NCBI GenBank assembly: GCA_900557175.1
Contig: USSL01000023.1
Coordinates: 1 to 14,366, forward strand
DNA length: 14,366 nucleotides
Direction of reading: 5' to 3'
Source of the DNA: an uncultured Eubacteriales bacterium
GTDB taxonomy: Bacteria; Bacillota; Clostridia; Lachnospirales; Lachnospiraceae
Made by a program: the position numbers and the translations under genes. Numbering within the stretch: the first letter of the stretch is position 1; the number at the start of each line of letters is the position of its first letter. The notes beneath the pieces were generated by a model that was given only the letters and a program-made list of their open reading frames with translations, was not told where the DNA came from and ran no database searches. This document shows positions 1 to 7,753 of the stretch, piece after piece.

Positions 1-2816
1 AAAGCCGCAAAGGACGAACCAACACTGCCTCTTGAACCAACAAGATAGCCGTCCGCCACCGATTTCCACACAAGCTTCTGCGCGATAATATACATCACGG
101 CAAAACCGTTGCTTATAATGGAGTTTAATTCTCTCTCAAGGCGCTCCACAACAATTTCCGGTAAATTTTCACCGTACATATCATGGGCCTTTTCATAACA
201 TATATTTCTTAAAATACCGTCGGAATTTTCAATGACCGGCGGACATTTATCCGGGCTTACCGGAGAAATACGCTCTATTTCATCAGCGACAAGGTTCGTA
301 TTTGTAATAACAACCTCCTCTGCCTTTTCCTCCCCGAGATAGGCAAACTCCGCCAACATTTCCTCCGTTGTCCGAAGAAAAAGCGGCGGCTGATTATCCG
401 CATCGGCAAAGCCTTTGCCGGCCATAATGACACTTCTGTAAAGAGAATCCTCCGGATTTAAGAAATGAACGTCGCATGTCGCGCATACCTTCTTATTAAA
501 CTGCTCGCCAAGCGCCACAATCTTACGGTTTAATGCCCGTAAATCTTCCTCATTGTGAACATTCGGGTGCTTCTCGCTGTCAATCATAAAATGGTTATTG
601 CCAATCGGCTGTATTTCAAGATAATCATAAAAGCTTACGATACGCGCAATCTCATCGGCCGGGCGTTCCTCCGCAACCGCCGAAAACAGTTCGCCCGCCT
701 CACAGGCTGAGCCGACAATGAGTCCTTCTCTGTACTGATTTAAAAGACTCTTTGGAATTCTCGGCCGCCTTGCATAATAATTGAGGTGAGACATCGATAC
801 AAGCCGGTAAAGGTTGACACGTCCCGTCTCATTTTTCACTAAAATAATACAGTGGAATGTCCTCAGCTTCTTGATGGCACTCTCCGACATATGCGACATT
901 TTATTTAAGGCATCTAGATCTGTCACGCCCTTATCTTTTAACCGCGCCACAAGCTTCACAAAAATATCTGCCGTCGACTCGGCATCATCCACAGCCCGGT
1001 GGTGATGCTCAAGACTGCCGCCGACCGCCTCAACGACAGTATCAAGCTTATAGTTCTTCAGATTTTCAAACATACTGCGGGCCATGCCGAGCGTATCGAC
1101 AACGGTAAACTCTGCCGGCATATTTTGTCTTCGGCAATTTTCTCTTATAAAGCTCATATCAAATTCCGCATTATGGGCAACCATCATACAGCCGTCGCAG
1201 AATTTCATAAATTCAGGCAGTACAGTCTCAATCACCGGCGCATCCATCACCATATCGTCATTAATACTTGTCAGCTTTTCAATTTCAAACGGAATCGGCA
1301 CTTCGGGATTGACGAAAGTTGAAAAACGGTCTGTAATCGCACCTTTAGACACCTTCACCGCACCGATTTCAATAATTTTATTTTTAACCGGCGAAAAACC
1401 TGTTGTTTCTATATCAAAGACAACAAAATCACCGTCGAGACTCTGTCCCTTTGAATTAAAAACAATTTCTTTTAAATCATCGACAATATAAGCCTCCACG
1501 CCGTAAATCACCTTAAACGGTGCCGCAACACCTTTTAGCTCTGCCTTGTCTGCCTCCGGATGCTCACTCTGATAAGCCTTTTTTGCAGCACCGTCAATCT
1601 TTTCGATATAATGGTTTGCATCAGGAAAAGCCTGAACAACGCCGTGATCTGTGATGGCACAGGCCGGATGTCCCCAGCCGTAAGCTGCCTCAAGCATTGC
1701 CGTACAATCGGCCACACTATCCATATCGCTCATCATCGTATGGGCATGAAGCTCAACGCGTTTTCTCGGACTGTTATCCGCCCGCTTCTGCCTGAAATCC
1801 GGTATTTTCTTAATACCAACAACCGATGCAATAGAAATCTCCCTGTCAAACTTATCCAGCACTGCCATGCCCTTCATGCGGATGAAATTCCCTTTTTTAA
1901 TATTTGAGAGCACGTCGGCAAGCATCTCATTTTTTACAAAAAGCTTCGCCGTAATACTGTCCGTAAAATCAGTCACATTGAAAATAATAATCGTCTTTTC
2001 ATTTCGGATTTCACGGGTATCTACAAAGAAAATCTGTCCACGGACAACAACCTCTCCGATTTCATCGACAATATCACAAATCGGCGTCTCCTCGCCCTCA
2101 AAGCCTCTGCCGTAGAAAATATCCTTGTCCACAATTTTCTTCTGCTGATATGTCTTTTCTCTGCGGACAAATTCCTTTTTCTTTTGTGCTTCTTCTTTTT
2201 CGTGCTTAAGCTCCTCTTTCGCTTCTTTTTTCGTTTCCTCGTAGGTTGCTACAATTTTGTGAACCTCCTGGCGAAGCGCCTCCTCCGCATCCTTCGCGTA
2301 GCGGCTTTCGGATTTTTCAAGCTGGGTAATTTCGATTTCAAGATCAATATCAAAGCGTTCTCTGTAAATCTGTGTCACAACCTCGCTGACGCGCTTCATC
2401 TTCTGTGCTGCCACAAAATTTTCCGGGATTTCAATATGAAGCTTATTCCGGCTTAAAAATTCCTTTGGCGCTTTATGAAAAAGACTGGCTTCAAGCTCGC
2501 TTTCTGCCGTCAGTTCGTCCATAATCGCCGGATAGTACATTTCAAAAATCACTTCCGGCGTATGCTGCTCTGACAATGTATAATGCTCGCAAAGTTTAAT
2601 GGCAGCTTCCGCTTTTCCGAAAAGCTGCCGCTTAATCTCGCACTCCGCAGCCTTGACAATATTTCTCGGAAGCAGACGGCCGCTCTCAATATAAACGCAT
2701 ATACGCTGCTTTGCCTTTGAAGCCGTCACCTTTGCCACAGAAACGTCCGAAAACCAGCCTGTACACTCGCTGTCAAGATTAAGCACCGGAAACACTTTAA
2801 AAAATGACGTATTCAT
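1..2816 (-). CDS. polC: DNA polymerase III PolC-type alpha subunit, 3' end missing
   Basis: PolC is the replicative polymerase of low-GC Gram-positives and carries its own 3'-5' proofreading exonuclease. The frame is open from the ATG at 2816 to the window edge, giving 938 residues; the family is usually about 1,440-1,500. Visible in order: an N-terminal domain, a highly charged Lys/Glu linker (about residues 185-240), an OB-fold-like segment (about 245-335), and PHP motifs ELHAH (355-359) and TDHGVV (389-394). The DEDDh exonuclease is inserted within the PHP domain, with DIET (D468, E470), HNAEFD (548-553) and HRAVDD (606-611). The second part of PHP follows, and the fragment ends in the polymerase motif GSRGSVGSS (927-935). 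The catalytic aspartates lie beyond the window. The start is 3 nt after the ispG stop, with a weak purine-rich site (GGAAG/CGGGA) inside the end of ispG, suggesting coupling. Truncation is by the window edge, not mutation. Confidence 0.97.
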   Translation of the reverse strand, partial: MNTSFFKVFPVLNLDSECTGWFSDVSVAKVTASKAKQRICVYIESGRLLPRNIVKAAECEIKRQLFGKAEAAIKLCEHYTLSEQHTPEVIFEMYYPAIMDELTAESELEASLFHKAPKEFLSRNKLHIEIPENFVAAQKMKRVSEVVTQIYRERFDIDLEIEITQLEKSESRYAKDAEEALRQEVHKIVATYEETKKEAKEELKHEKEEAQKKKEFVRREKTYQQKKIVDKDIFYGRGFEGEETPICDIVDEIGEVVVRGQIFFVDTREIRNEKTIIIFNVTDFTDSITAKLFVKNEMLADVLSNIKKGNFIRMKGMAVLDKFDREISIASVVGIKKIPDFRQKRADNSPRKRVELHAHTMMSDMDSVADCTAMLEAAYGWGHPACAITDHGVVQAFPDANHYIEKIDGAAKKAYQSEHPEADKAELKGVAAPFKVIYGVEAYIVDDLKEIVFNSKGQSLDGDFVVFDIETTGFSPVKNKIIEIGAVKVSKGAITDRFSTFVNPEVPIPFEIEKLTSINDDMVMDAPVIETVLPEFMKFCDGCMMVAHNAEFDMSFIRENCRRQNMPAEFTVVDTLGMARSMFENLKNYKLDTVVEAVGGSLEHHHRAVDDAESTADIFVKLVARLKDKGVTDLDALNKMSHMSESAIKKLRTFHCIILVKNETGRVNLYRLVSMSHLNYYARRPRIPKSLLNQYREGLIVGSACEAGELFSAVAEERPADEIARIVSFYDYLEIQPIGNNHFMIDSEKHPNVHNEEDLRALNRKIVALGEQFNKKVCATCDVHFLNPEDSLYRSVIMAGKGFADADNQPPLFLRTTEEMLAEFAYLGEEKAEEVVITNTNLVADEIERISPVSPDKCPPVIENSDGILRNICYEKAHDMYGENLPEIVVERLERELNSIISNGFAVMYIIAQKLVWKSVADGYLVGSRGSVGSSFAA

Positions 2817-2819
2817 CAC

Positions 2820-3878
2820 TTAATCCCGCTTCCAGTTTAAAAGTTCTTGTCTTAAAGTTTCTAAAAGCATCGCTTCCGGCACTTTTTTCACAACTTCACC
2901 ATGCTTAATCAAAAGTCCTTCGCCGATGCCGCCGGCAATGCCGATATCTGCCTCTCTCGCCTCGCCCGGTCCGTTGACGACGCAGCCCATGACAGCAACC
3001 TTAATATCCAGATCAATATCCTGAACCATATTTTCAACCTGATTTGCAAGACCGATTAAATCAATTTTCGTTCTGCCGCAGGTCGGACAGGACACAACCT
3101 CAATGCCGCCCTTTCTAAGCCCAAGTGTTTTCAAAATAAGCTTCGCCGACTTAATTTCCTCCACCGGATCGCCTGTTAAAGACACACGGATTGTATTGCC
3201 GATACCCTCATGAAGAATGATGCCAAGCCCGACGGATGACTTAATATTCCCTGAAAGTAGCGTTCCCGCCTCCGTAATACCGACATGCAGCGGATAGCGC
3301 GTCTGTTTTGCAATAAGCTCATGTGCTTTCACACACATAAGCACATCCGATGACTTAATACTAATGACAATATTATCATAATCCAGATCTTCAATCATTT
3401 TCACTTTGTCGAGAGCGCTCTCCACAATGCCCTCCGCCGTCACGCGGCCGTATTTTTCTATGAGCGGCTTTTCTAAAGAACCGCTGTTGACGCCGACGCG
3501 GATCGGAATATTTCGCATCTTACATTCATCGACAACAGCCTTCACTCTGTCGGCACCGCCGATATTGCCCGGATTAATACGAATCTTATCAATGCCGTTT
3601 TTGACTGCGGCAATGGCAAGGCGGTAATCAAAATGGATATCGCCGACAAGCGGAATATGTATCTGCTTCTTAATTTCTTTCACCGCCGCGGCAGCCTCCA
3701 TTGTCGGCACGGCAACACGGATAATCTCACAGCCTGCCGCCTCAAGCCGCAATATCTGCTCAACCGTTGACTTTACATCTTCTGTTTTCGTATTGCACAT
3801 AGACTGAATGGCTACCGGATGATTTCCTCCGATAGCCACATCGCCGATGTGAATGACCTTTGTATCTTCTCTCAACAT
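2820..3878 (-). CDS. ispG: 4-hydroxy-3-methylbut-2-en-1-yl diphosphate synthase (flavodoxin)
   Basis: IspG performs the reductive step of the MEP pathway that converts MEcPP to HMBPP, using a [4Fe-4S] cluster in the cytosol. The 352-residue length fits the short bacterial form. The N-terminal TIM-barrel half contains GGNHPVAIQSM and GDIHFDYRLA. The C-terminal half carries the cluster ligands in SCPTCGRT (C264, C267) and MGCVVNGPGEA (C299, with E306 as the expected fourth ligand). It lies between rseP and polC, which fits clostridial order, and shares the pathway with dxr two genes upstream. The 28-nt gap after rseP has no good Shine-Dalgarno. It does contain a four-codon ATG-GAC-GAA-TGA reading frame (3893-3882) ending 3 nt before the ispG ATG, which could be chance or could feed reinitiation. 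Confidence 0.97.
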   Translation of the reverse strand: MLREDTKVIHIGDVAIGGNHPVAIQSMCNTKTEDVKSTVEQILRLEAAGCEIIRVAVPTMEAAAAVKEIKKQIHIPLVGDIHFDYRLAIAAVKNGIDKIRINPGNIGGADRVKAVVDECKMRNIPIRVGVNSGSLEKPLIEKYGRVTAEGIVESALDKVKMIEDLDYDNIVISIKSSDVLMCVKAHELIAKQTRYPLHVGITEAGTLLSGNIKSSVGLGIILHEGIGNTIRVSLTGDPVEEIKSAKLILKTLGLRKGGIEVVSCPTCGRTKIDLIGLANQVENMVQDIDLDIKVAVMGCVVNGPGEAREADIGIAGGIGEGLLIKHGEVVKKVPEAMLLETLRQELLNWKRD

Positions 3879-3906
3879 AAATCATTCGTCCATATATGAT
3901 TGCAAA

Positions 3907-4929
3907 TTAAAAAAGTCTCGCAATATCATTAAATAAAATAAATACCATGAGTACCATTAAAAGCGCAAAGCCGATAAAATTAACAAAACCTTCTTTGTTT
4001 CTGTCCACAGGCTTTCCCCGGACAGCCTCTATAATAAGGAAAAGAAAACGTCCGCCGTCCAGCGCCGGAATCGGCAAAAGATTCATGACGCCTAAGTTGG
4101 CGCTTAAAATGACAACAAGATTCATCATTGTCAAAATGACCGACGATACGCCGTAATTTTTTGCCATATTATAGTTTTCATCAATCATCTGCGTCATACC
4201 CACAGGCCCGGCCACATCATCCTTTGTCAGCTGTCCTGAAAAAAGCATTCCGAGACTCTTAATAACAAGCTCAATATTATACTTAACTTCATAATAGCCA
4301 TACTGGAACATCTCTGCAAAATTGGCTTTCCGCGCATAGGCCGTCACACCGATCATCGGATAGCCGTCCTCACCCTGAACCGTTTCAATGACAGTCTCAT
4401 ACGTCTGTCCGTCACGCTCGTACACAACCTCATAGGATGCCTGCGGATCAAGCACCATATGCATCTTCACTTCGCTGAACATATGCACCCGCTCGCCGCC
4501 GATTTCTTTAATAATATCGCCCTCTTGAAGTCCCGCCGCCTGCGCCGGAGAATTCGGGGCAAAGCCGCCGACCTCGCTCGGTGTAATCCCGGAAAAGCCG
4601 AGAATAATAATTGCAAACACAAATGCAAGAACAAAGTTAAACACAGGTCCTGCCAAAATTACAGACATTCTGGCCCACACCGACTTTGAATTAAAGCAGC
4701 CGTCATCGGTTGCCTCCTCATCCTCACCGGCCATGACACAGGCGCCGCCAAGCGGCAGAAGCCTTAACGCATACTCTGTCTCACCTTTTTTAATACCAAA
4801 CAACTTTGGCCCCATTCCCACTGCAAATTCATTGACACGGATACCATTTTTCTTTGCCAGTATAAAATGTCCGAATTCATGAAATATCACAATGATACCA
4901 AATATGAGTATTGCAATGATAATGCCCAA
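3907..4929 (-). CDS. rseP: RseP/RasP-family site-2 zinc metalloprotease
   Basis: This is an intramembrane site-2 protease that in relatives cuts anti-sigma factors and leftover signal peptides within the membrane. With the TTG start at 4929 it has 340 residues. The first transmembrane helix carries the zinc motif HEFGH (H17, E18, H21). A PDZ domain follows (roughly 120-195, including SPAQAAGLQEGD). The C-terminal membrane part contains NLLPIPALDGG, whose Asp (D291) is the third metal ligand in the family. I chose TTG 4929 because AGGTGG sits 4 nt upstream, overlapping the last codons and stop of dxr. A longer in-frame TTG at 4947 would add six residues and overlap dxr by 17 nt, but has no ribosome binding site. 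Its place between dxr and ispG is standard in Firmicutes. The substrate is not indicated by the sequence. Confidence 0.95.
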   Translation of the reverse strand: MGIIIAILIFGIIVIFHEFGHFILAKKNGIRVNEFAVGMGPKLFGIKKGETEYALRLLPLGGACVMAGEDEEATDDGCFNSKSVWARMSVILAGPVFNFVLAFVFAIIILGFSGITPSEVGGFAPNSPAQAAGLQEGDIIKEIGGERVHMFSEVKMHMVLDPQASYEVVYERDGQTYETVIETVQGEDGYPMIGVTAYARKANFAEMFQYGYYEVKYNIELVIKSLGMLFSGQLTKDDVAGPVGMTQMIDENYNMAKNYGVSSVILTMMNLVVILSANLGVMNLLPIPALDGGRFLFLIIEAVRGKPVDRNKEGFVNFIGFALLMVLMVFILFNDIARLF

Positions 4930-4930
4930 T

Positions 4931-6073
4931 TTACCACCTGCTTTCAATTAAATCGTAGGCTGCCGCCTCCGCCGAAAGAATATCGTCCACCGACGGATTT
5001 TCCTTTTGACAGCAGTCATCCATGGCAGCCTCTATAATATCATAAATATCTAAAAAACCAATCTTTCTTCCAAGGAACTTCGCCACAGCCCGCTCATTGG
5101 CTGCATTAAAGACCGTCGGCATAAGGCCGCCCACGCGCGCTGCCTTATAAGCAAGCAAAAGTCCACGGAATGTCTTTGTATCCGGCGCCTCAAAAGTCAT
5201 TTGGGAAAGCTTAAATAAATCAAGCGGCTCTGAATTCAAAGGCCGGCGCTGCGGATAAAAAAGTGCATACTGGATCGGCAGACGCATATCCGGCGTACCA
5301 AGCTGGGCGATAATCCCCTTATCTTCAAATTCTACCGCCGAGTGAATGACGCTCTGAGGATGAACAACAACCTGTATTTTATCCAGATCCGTACCGAAAA
5401 GCCACTTTGCCTCAATGACTTCAAGCCCTTTATTAACTAAAGTCGCTGAATCAATCGTAATCTTTTGTCCCATCACCCAGTTCGGATGCTTTAGCGCGTC
5501 CTCAACGCGGATATTTTTTAAATCCTCTGTTTTTTTACCTCTGAACGGCCCGCCGGAAGCTGTCAGCAAAATCCGGCGTATATGATTTTGCCGTTCGCCG
5601 TTTAATGACTGAAAAATTGCAGAATGCTCGCTGTCAACCGGAAGTATATTCACATTATATTCCTTTGCAAGCGGCATAATGATATGTCCGGCACATACAA
5701 GTGTTTCTTTATTGGCAAGTGCAATATCCTTGCCTGCTTTAATGGCCGCAATGGTCGGCTGTATGCCAATCATACCGACAACCGCTGTCAGCACAATGTC
5801 CGCCGTCTCAATTGTCGCCGCCTCTATAAGACCGTCCATCCCCGAAACGACACGCACATCCAAATCCTTTATATTTTCCCGAAGCTCACATGCCTTTTTC
5901 TCATTCCACACTGCCGCAAGGCGCGGTCTGAATGCTCTGATCTGAGCCTCTAAAAGCTTAATATTGCTTCCGGCAGCAAGAGCTGCCACACAAAGATCAT
6001 CATTATTTTTAACAACGTCCAATGTCTGTGTGCCAATCGAGCCTGTCGAGCCCAATATACTTACTGTTTTCAA
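4931..6073 (-). CDS. dxr: 1-deoxy-D-xylulose-5-phosphate reductoisomerase
   Basis: Dxr converts DXP to MEP with NADPH, the first committed step of the MEP isoprenoid pathway. The 380-residue product has the NADPH-binding loop GSTGSIGTQ (8-16), the LANKETLV segment (119-126), metal-binding D147-S-E149 in VDSEHSAIFQSL, the flexible substrate loop SGGPFRG (173-179) and the NKGLEVIEA segment with E218 and E221. The start is TTG at 6073, preferred because it gives the usual MKTVSILGSTG beginning and has AGGAG (6087-6083) 9 nt upstream. That site overlaps the cdsA stop codon, which suggests coupled translation. It lies 12 nt after cdsA and 1 nt before the chosen rseP start. The gene is intact with no missing catalytic residue. 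Confidence 0.97.
   Translation of the reverse strand: MKTVSILGSTGSIGTQTLDVVKNNDDLCVAALAAGSNIKLLEAQIRAFRPRLAAVWNEKKACELRENIKDLDVRVVSGMDGLIEAATIETADIVLTAVVGMIGIQPTIAAIKAGKDIALANKETLVCAGHIIMPLAKEYNVNILPVDSEHSAIFQSLNGERQNHIRRILLTASGGPFRGKKTEDLKNIRVEDALKHPNWVMGQKITIDSATLVNKGLEVIEAKWLFGTDLDKIQVVVHPQSVIHSAVEFEDKGIIAQLGTPDMRLPIQYALFYPQRRPLNSEPLDLFKLSQMTFEAPDTKTFRGLLLAYKAARVGGLMPTVFNAANERAVAKFLGRKIGFLDIYDIIEAAMDDCCQKENPSVDDILSAEAAAYDLIESRW
4934..4939 (-). promoter_or_regulatory. Ribosome binding site deciding the rseP start
   Basis: AGGTGG is formed by the last two sense codons of dxr (Arg-Trp) and lies just before the dxr TAA. It is 4 nt from the TTG at 4929, whereas the upstream TTG at 4947 has only AT-rich sequence before it. 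This supports the shorter rseP and implies that ribosomes finishing dxr are positioned to start rseP. Confidence 0.65.
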
Positions 6074-6085
6074 AAATCCTCACTC

Positions 6086-6892
6086 CTAAAGAATCGTCTG
6101 CGCCAGCAGATACACAACCGGCGCTGTAAATAAAATACTGTCGAATCTGTCCATAATGCCGCCATGCCCCGGAATCAGATGACTGTAATCCTTAATACCG
6201 TAATCTCTTTTAATAGCCGACGCCGTCAAATCCCCGACAACAGAAATTGCTCCGGCAAGACCACATATAATTGCAAAAACAGGAACATAATTCACTGAAT
6301 ATCCGGCCGGCGCCTTTGTATTATAAAACAGACCGTAAAGCGCGCCAAGCGCTGCCGCGCCTAAAATACCGCCGATAAAGCCCTCCACACTTTTTTTCGG
6401 ACTTAACACCGGCGCCATCTTATGGCGTCCGAAAAGCTTGCCGACACAATATGCCAGCGTGTCATTGCCCCATGCGCTTATAAAAATCAGCGGCACAAGA
6501 TAAATTCCCTCCGGCATTGTCCGCACCTTATACATGCACATCATCAGCACCGGGACATAAATAAAGCCGAAAACAGCATAGGCCGCATCCGCCGCCTTAA
6601 ATGTCGGAAAGGAAAAAACATAAACGCACATCGTCAGAAGAAATCCGGCACTGATACCAATCAGCGCCCAGTTTTCATAATCCTTCCACGCACAGATAAT
6701 ATAAATCGTCGTTGACACAAAACCGGCAACAGCCAAAGCGCCTCTGTGAAGCCCCCTTGCCTTATAAACTTCATAAATGCCCGCAAAGGATAAAAATGCC
6801 GCAAGTAAAAACATGACAGGGCTTCCGGCAAAAATTGCCGCAGCGATTAAAGCGACAAGTACAATGCCGCTGGCTAATCTTGTCCAAAACAT
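6086..6892 (-). CDS. cdsA: Phosphatidate cytidylyltransferase (CDP-diglyceride synthase)
   Basis: CdsA makes CDP-diacylglycerol from phosphatidic acid and CTP in the cytoplasmic membrane, the branch point for phosphatidylglycerol, cardiolipin and other phospholipids. The 268-residue protein is hydrophobic almost throughout, with around seven to eight predicted membrane segments. It ends with the family signature: SAIKRDYGIKD (225-235) followed by IPGHGGIMDRFD (240-251), containing the conserved Lys/Arg, Asp and HGG residues. The ATG at 6892 follows a consensus AAGGAGG (6906-6900) that overlaps the uppS stop codon. Gap to uppS is 12 nt and gap to dxr 12 nt, so co-transcription and translational coupling are likely. 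Confidence 0.96.
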   Translation of the reverse strand: MFWTRLASGIVLVALIAAAIFAGSPVMFLLAAFLSFAGIYEVYKARGLHRGALAVAGFVSTTIYIICAWKDYENWALIGISAGFLLTMCVYVFSFPTFKAADAAYAVFGFIYVPVLMMCMYKVRTMPEGIYLVPLIFISAWGNDTLAYCVGKLFGRHKMAPVLSPKKSVEGFIGGILGAAALGALYGLFYNTKAPAGYSVNYVPVFAIICGLAGAISVVGDLTASAIKRDYGIKDYSHLIPGHGGIMDRFDSILFTAPVVYLLAQTIL

Positions 6893-6904
6893 AACCGTTC
6901 CTCC

Positions 6905-7630
6905 TTATACACCGCCGAATCTTCTGTCCCGGCTGTTGTACTGGCGGATTGCTTCCACAAGCGCCTTCCTGTCAAAATCCGGCCACAGCGTATCCGTAAA
7001 ATAAAACTCTGTATACGCAAGCTGCCAGAGCATAAAATTAGAAAGCCGCTGTTCGCCGCTTGTGCGGATTAATAAATCCGGATCCGGGACTTCCCATGTG
7101 TCAAGATAGCTGTTAAAGCACGCCTCATCGACAGCTTCCGGCAAAAGCTTGCCGCGCTTTATATCTTCAGCCATTTTTCGTGCAGCCCGAACCATCTCAT
7201 CTCTGCTGCCGTAATTTAGAGCAATCGTAAAATTAAGCCCTGTATTTTTCGCGGATACAGCCTCAAGCTCCTCAATAGCCTCGCGGATATCATCCGACAG
7301 ACCGTGCTTTTCACCAATCACACGGACGCGCATATTATTTTTTGTCGTCCGCTTAATACAGTCCTTAAGATAATTTCTCAAAAGCTTCATCAGCGCATCC
7401 ACTTCATTTTGCGGACGCTTCCAGTTTTCCGTTGAAAAGGCATAAACTGTAAAATATTTAATTCCCAGATTCCATGCAATCTCGCACATCTTTTCTACAT
7501 TCTTACTGCCCTGTGCATGGCCGTAATTGCGCGGCATAAGCCTCTTTTTTGCCCAGCGGCCGTTGCCGTCCAAAATAATCGCCACATGCTGCGGAATGTT
7601 GAGCATTTCTCCATCAATTTCTCTTTGCAT
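6905..7630 (-). CDS. uppS: Undecaprenyl diphosphate synthase (cis-prenyltransferase)
   Basis: UppS condenses isopentenyl diphosphate onto farnesyl diphosphate to give the C55 carrier lipid precursor needed for peptidoglycan and other wall polymers. The 241-residue product has the start motif HVAIILDGNGRWA with catalytic Asp at residue 21, the YAFSTENWKRP segment, and the C-terminal isopentenyl diphosphate-binding region IRTSGEQRLSNF followed by AYTEFYF and WPDF. I chose the ATG at 7630 because AAAGGGG (7646-7640) lies 9 nt upstream. The frame stays open upstream to 7687, but the added 19 residues are unlike the family and run through inverted repeats. The gene starts the tightly packed block running to polC and is separated from frr by 123 nt containing hairpins. 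Confidence 0.96.
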   Translation of the reverse strand: MQREIDGEMLNIPQHVAIILDGNGRWAKKRLMPRNYGHAQGSKNVEKMCEIAWNLGIKYFTVYAFSTENWKRPQNEVDALMKLLRNYLKDCIKRTTKNNMRVRVIGEKHGLSDDIREAIEELEAVSAKNTGLNFTIALNYGSRDEMVRAARKMAEDIKRGKLLPEAVDEACFNSYLDTWEVPDPDLLIRTSGEQRLSNFMLWQLAYTEFYFTDTLWPDFDRKALVEAIRQYNSRDRRFGGV

Positions 7631-7656
7631 GATAAGTTTCCCCTTTAGTATGTTTT

Positions 7657-7694
7657 TTGTGACACAGCGCTGTGAAACACTTTCCATGTCACAA
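7657..7694 (-). promoter_or_regulatory. Inverted repeat and 12-bp palindrome upstream of uppS
   Basis: Perfect 8-nt arms TTGTGACA (7657-7664) and TGTCACAA (7687-7694) flank a 22-nt centre. A perfect palindrome CACAGCGCTGTG (7663-7674) overlaps the first arm. It sits 27 nt upstream of the uppS ATG and just ahead of its ribosome binding site. It could be an operator or an RNA structure controlling uppS. I see no good -10 element, and no uridine run follows in either direction, so it is not a simple terminator. The function is unknown. Confidence 0.45.
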
Positions 7695-7698
7695 TGAA

Positions 7699-7721
7699 GG
7701 GGCTGTCAATATGACAGCCCC
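7699..7721 (-). terminator. GC-rich hairpin between frr and uppS, probable weak terminator
   Basis: A 10-bp perfect stem, GGGGCTGTCA / TGACAGCCCC, closes a 3-nt loop 33 nt after the frr stop. On the minus strand the stem is followed by TTCATTGT, a poor uridine tract. It therefore probably attenuates or processes the transcript and allows read-through into uppS. A role as an RNA processing boundary is equally possible. Confidence 0.55.
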
Positions 7722-7753
7722 CTTTGCATCGTCGATCAGAGCCGGTATGCCAA

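Noticed and set aside
1535..1717. A short minus-strand frame of 60 residues inside polC
   Set aside because: It is an alternative frame across the PHP region of polC, with low-complexity Arg/Gln content and no start signal.
814..2456. Several open frames on the plus strand opposite polC
   Set aside because: They are antisense to a continuous, motif-rich polC frame, have no ribosome binding sites and resemble no family.
7631..7687. N-terminal extension of uppS from an upstream start at 7687
   Set aside because: The added residues do not resemble UppS, the region is occupied by inverted repeats, and a good RBS precedes the ATG at 7630.
7681..7709. A promoter for uppS using the perfect TTGACA at 7709-7704
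   Set aside because: The TTGACA is part of the hairpin stem and no -10-like hexamer occurs at 16-18 nt spacing.
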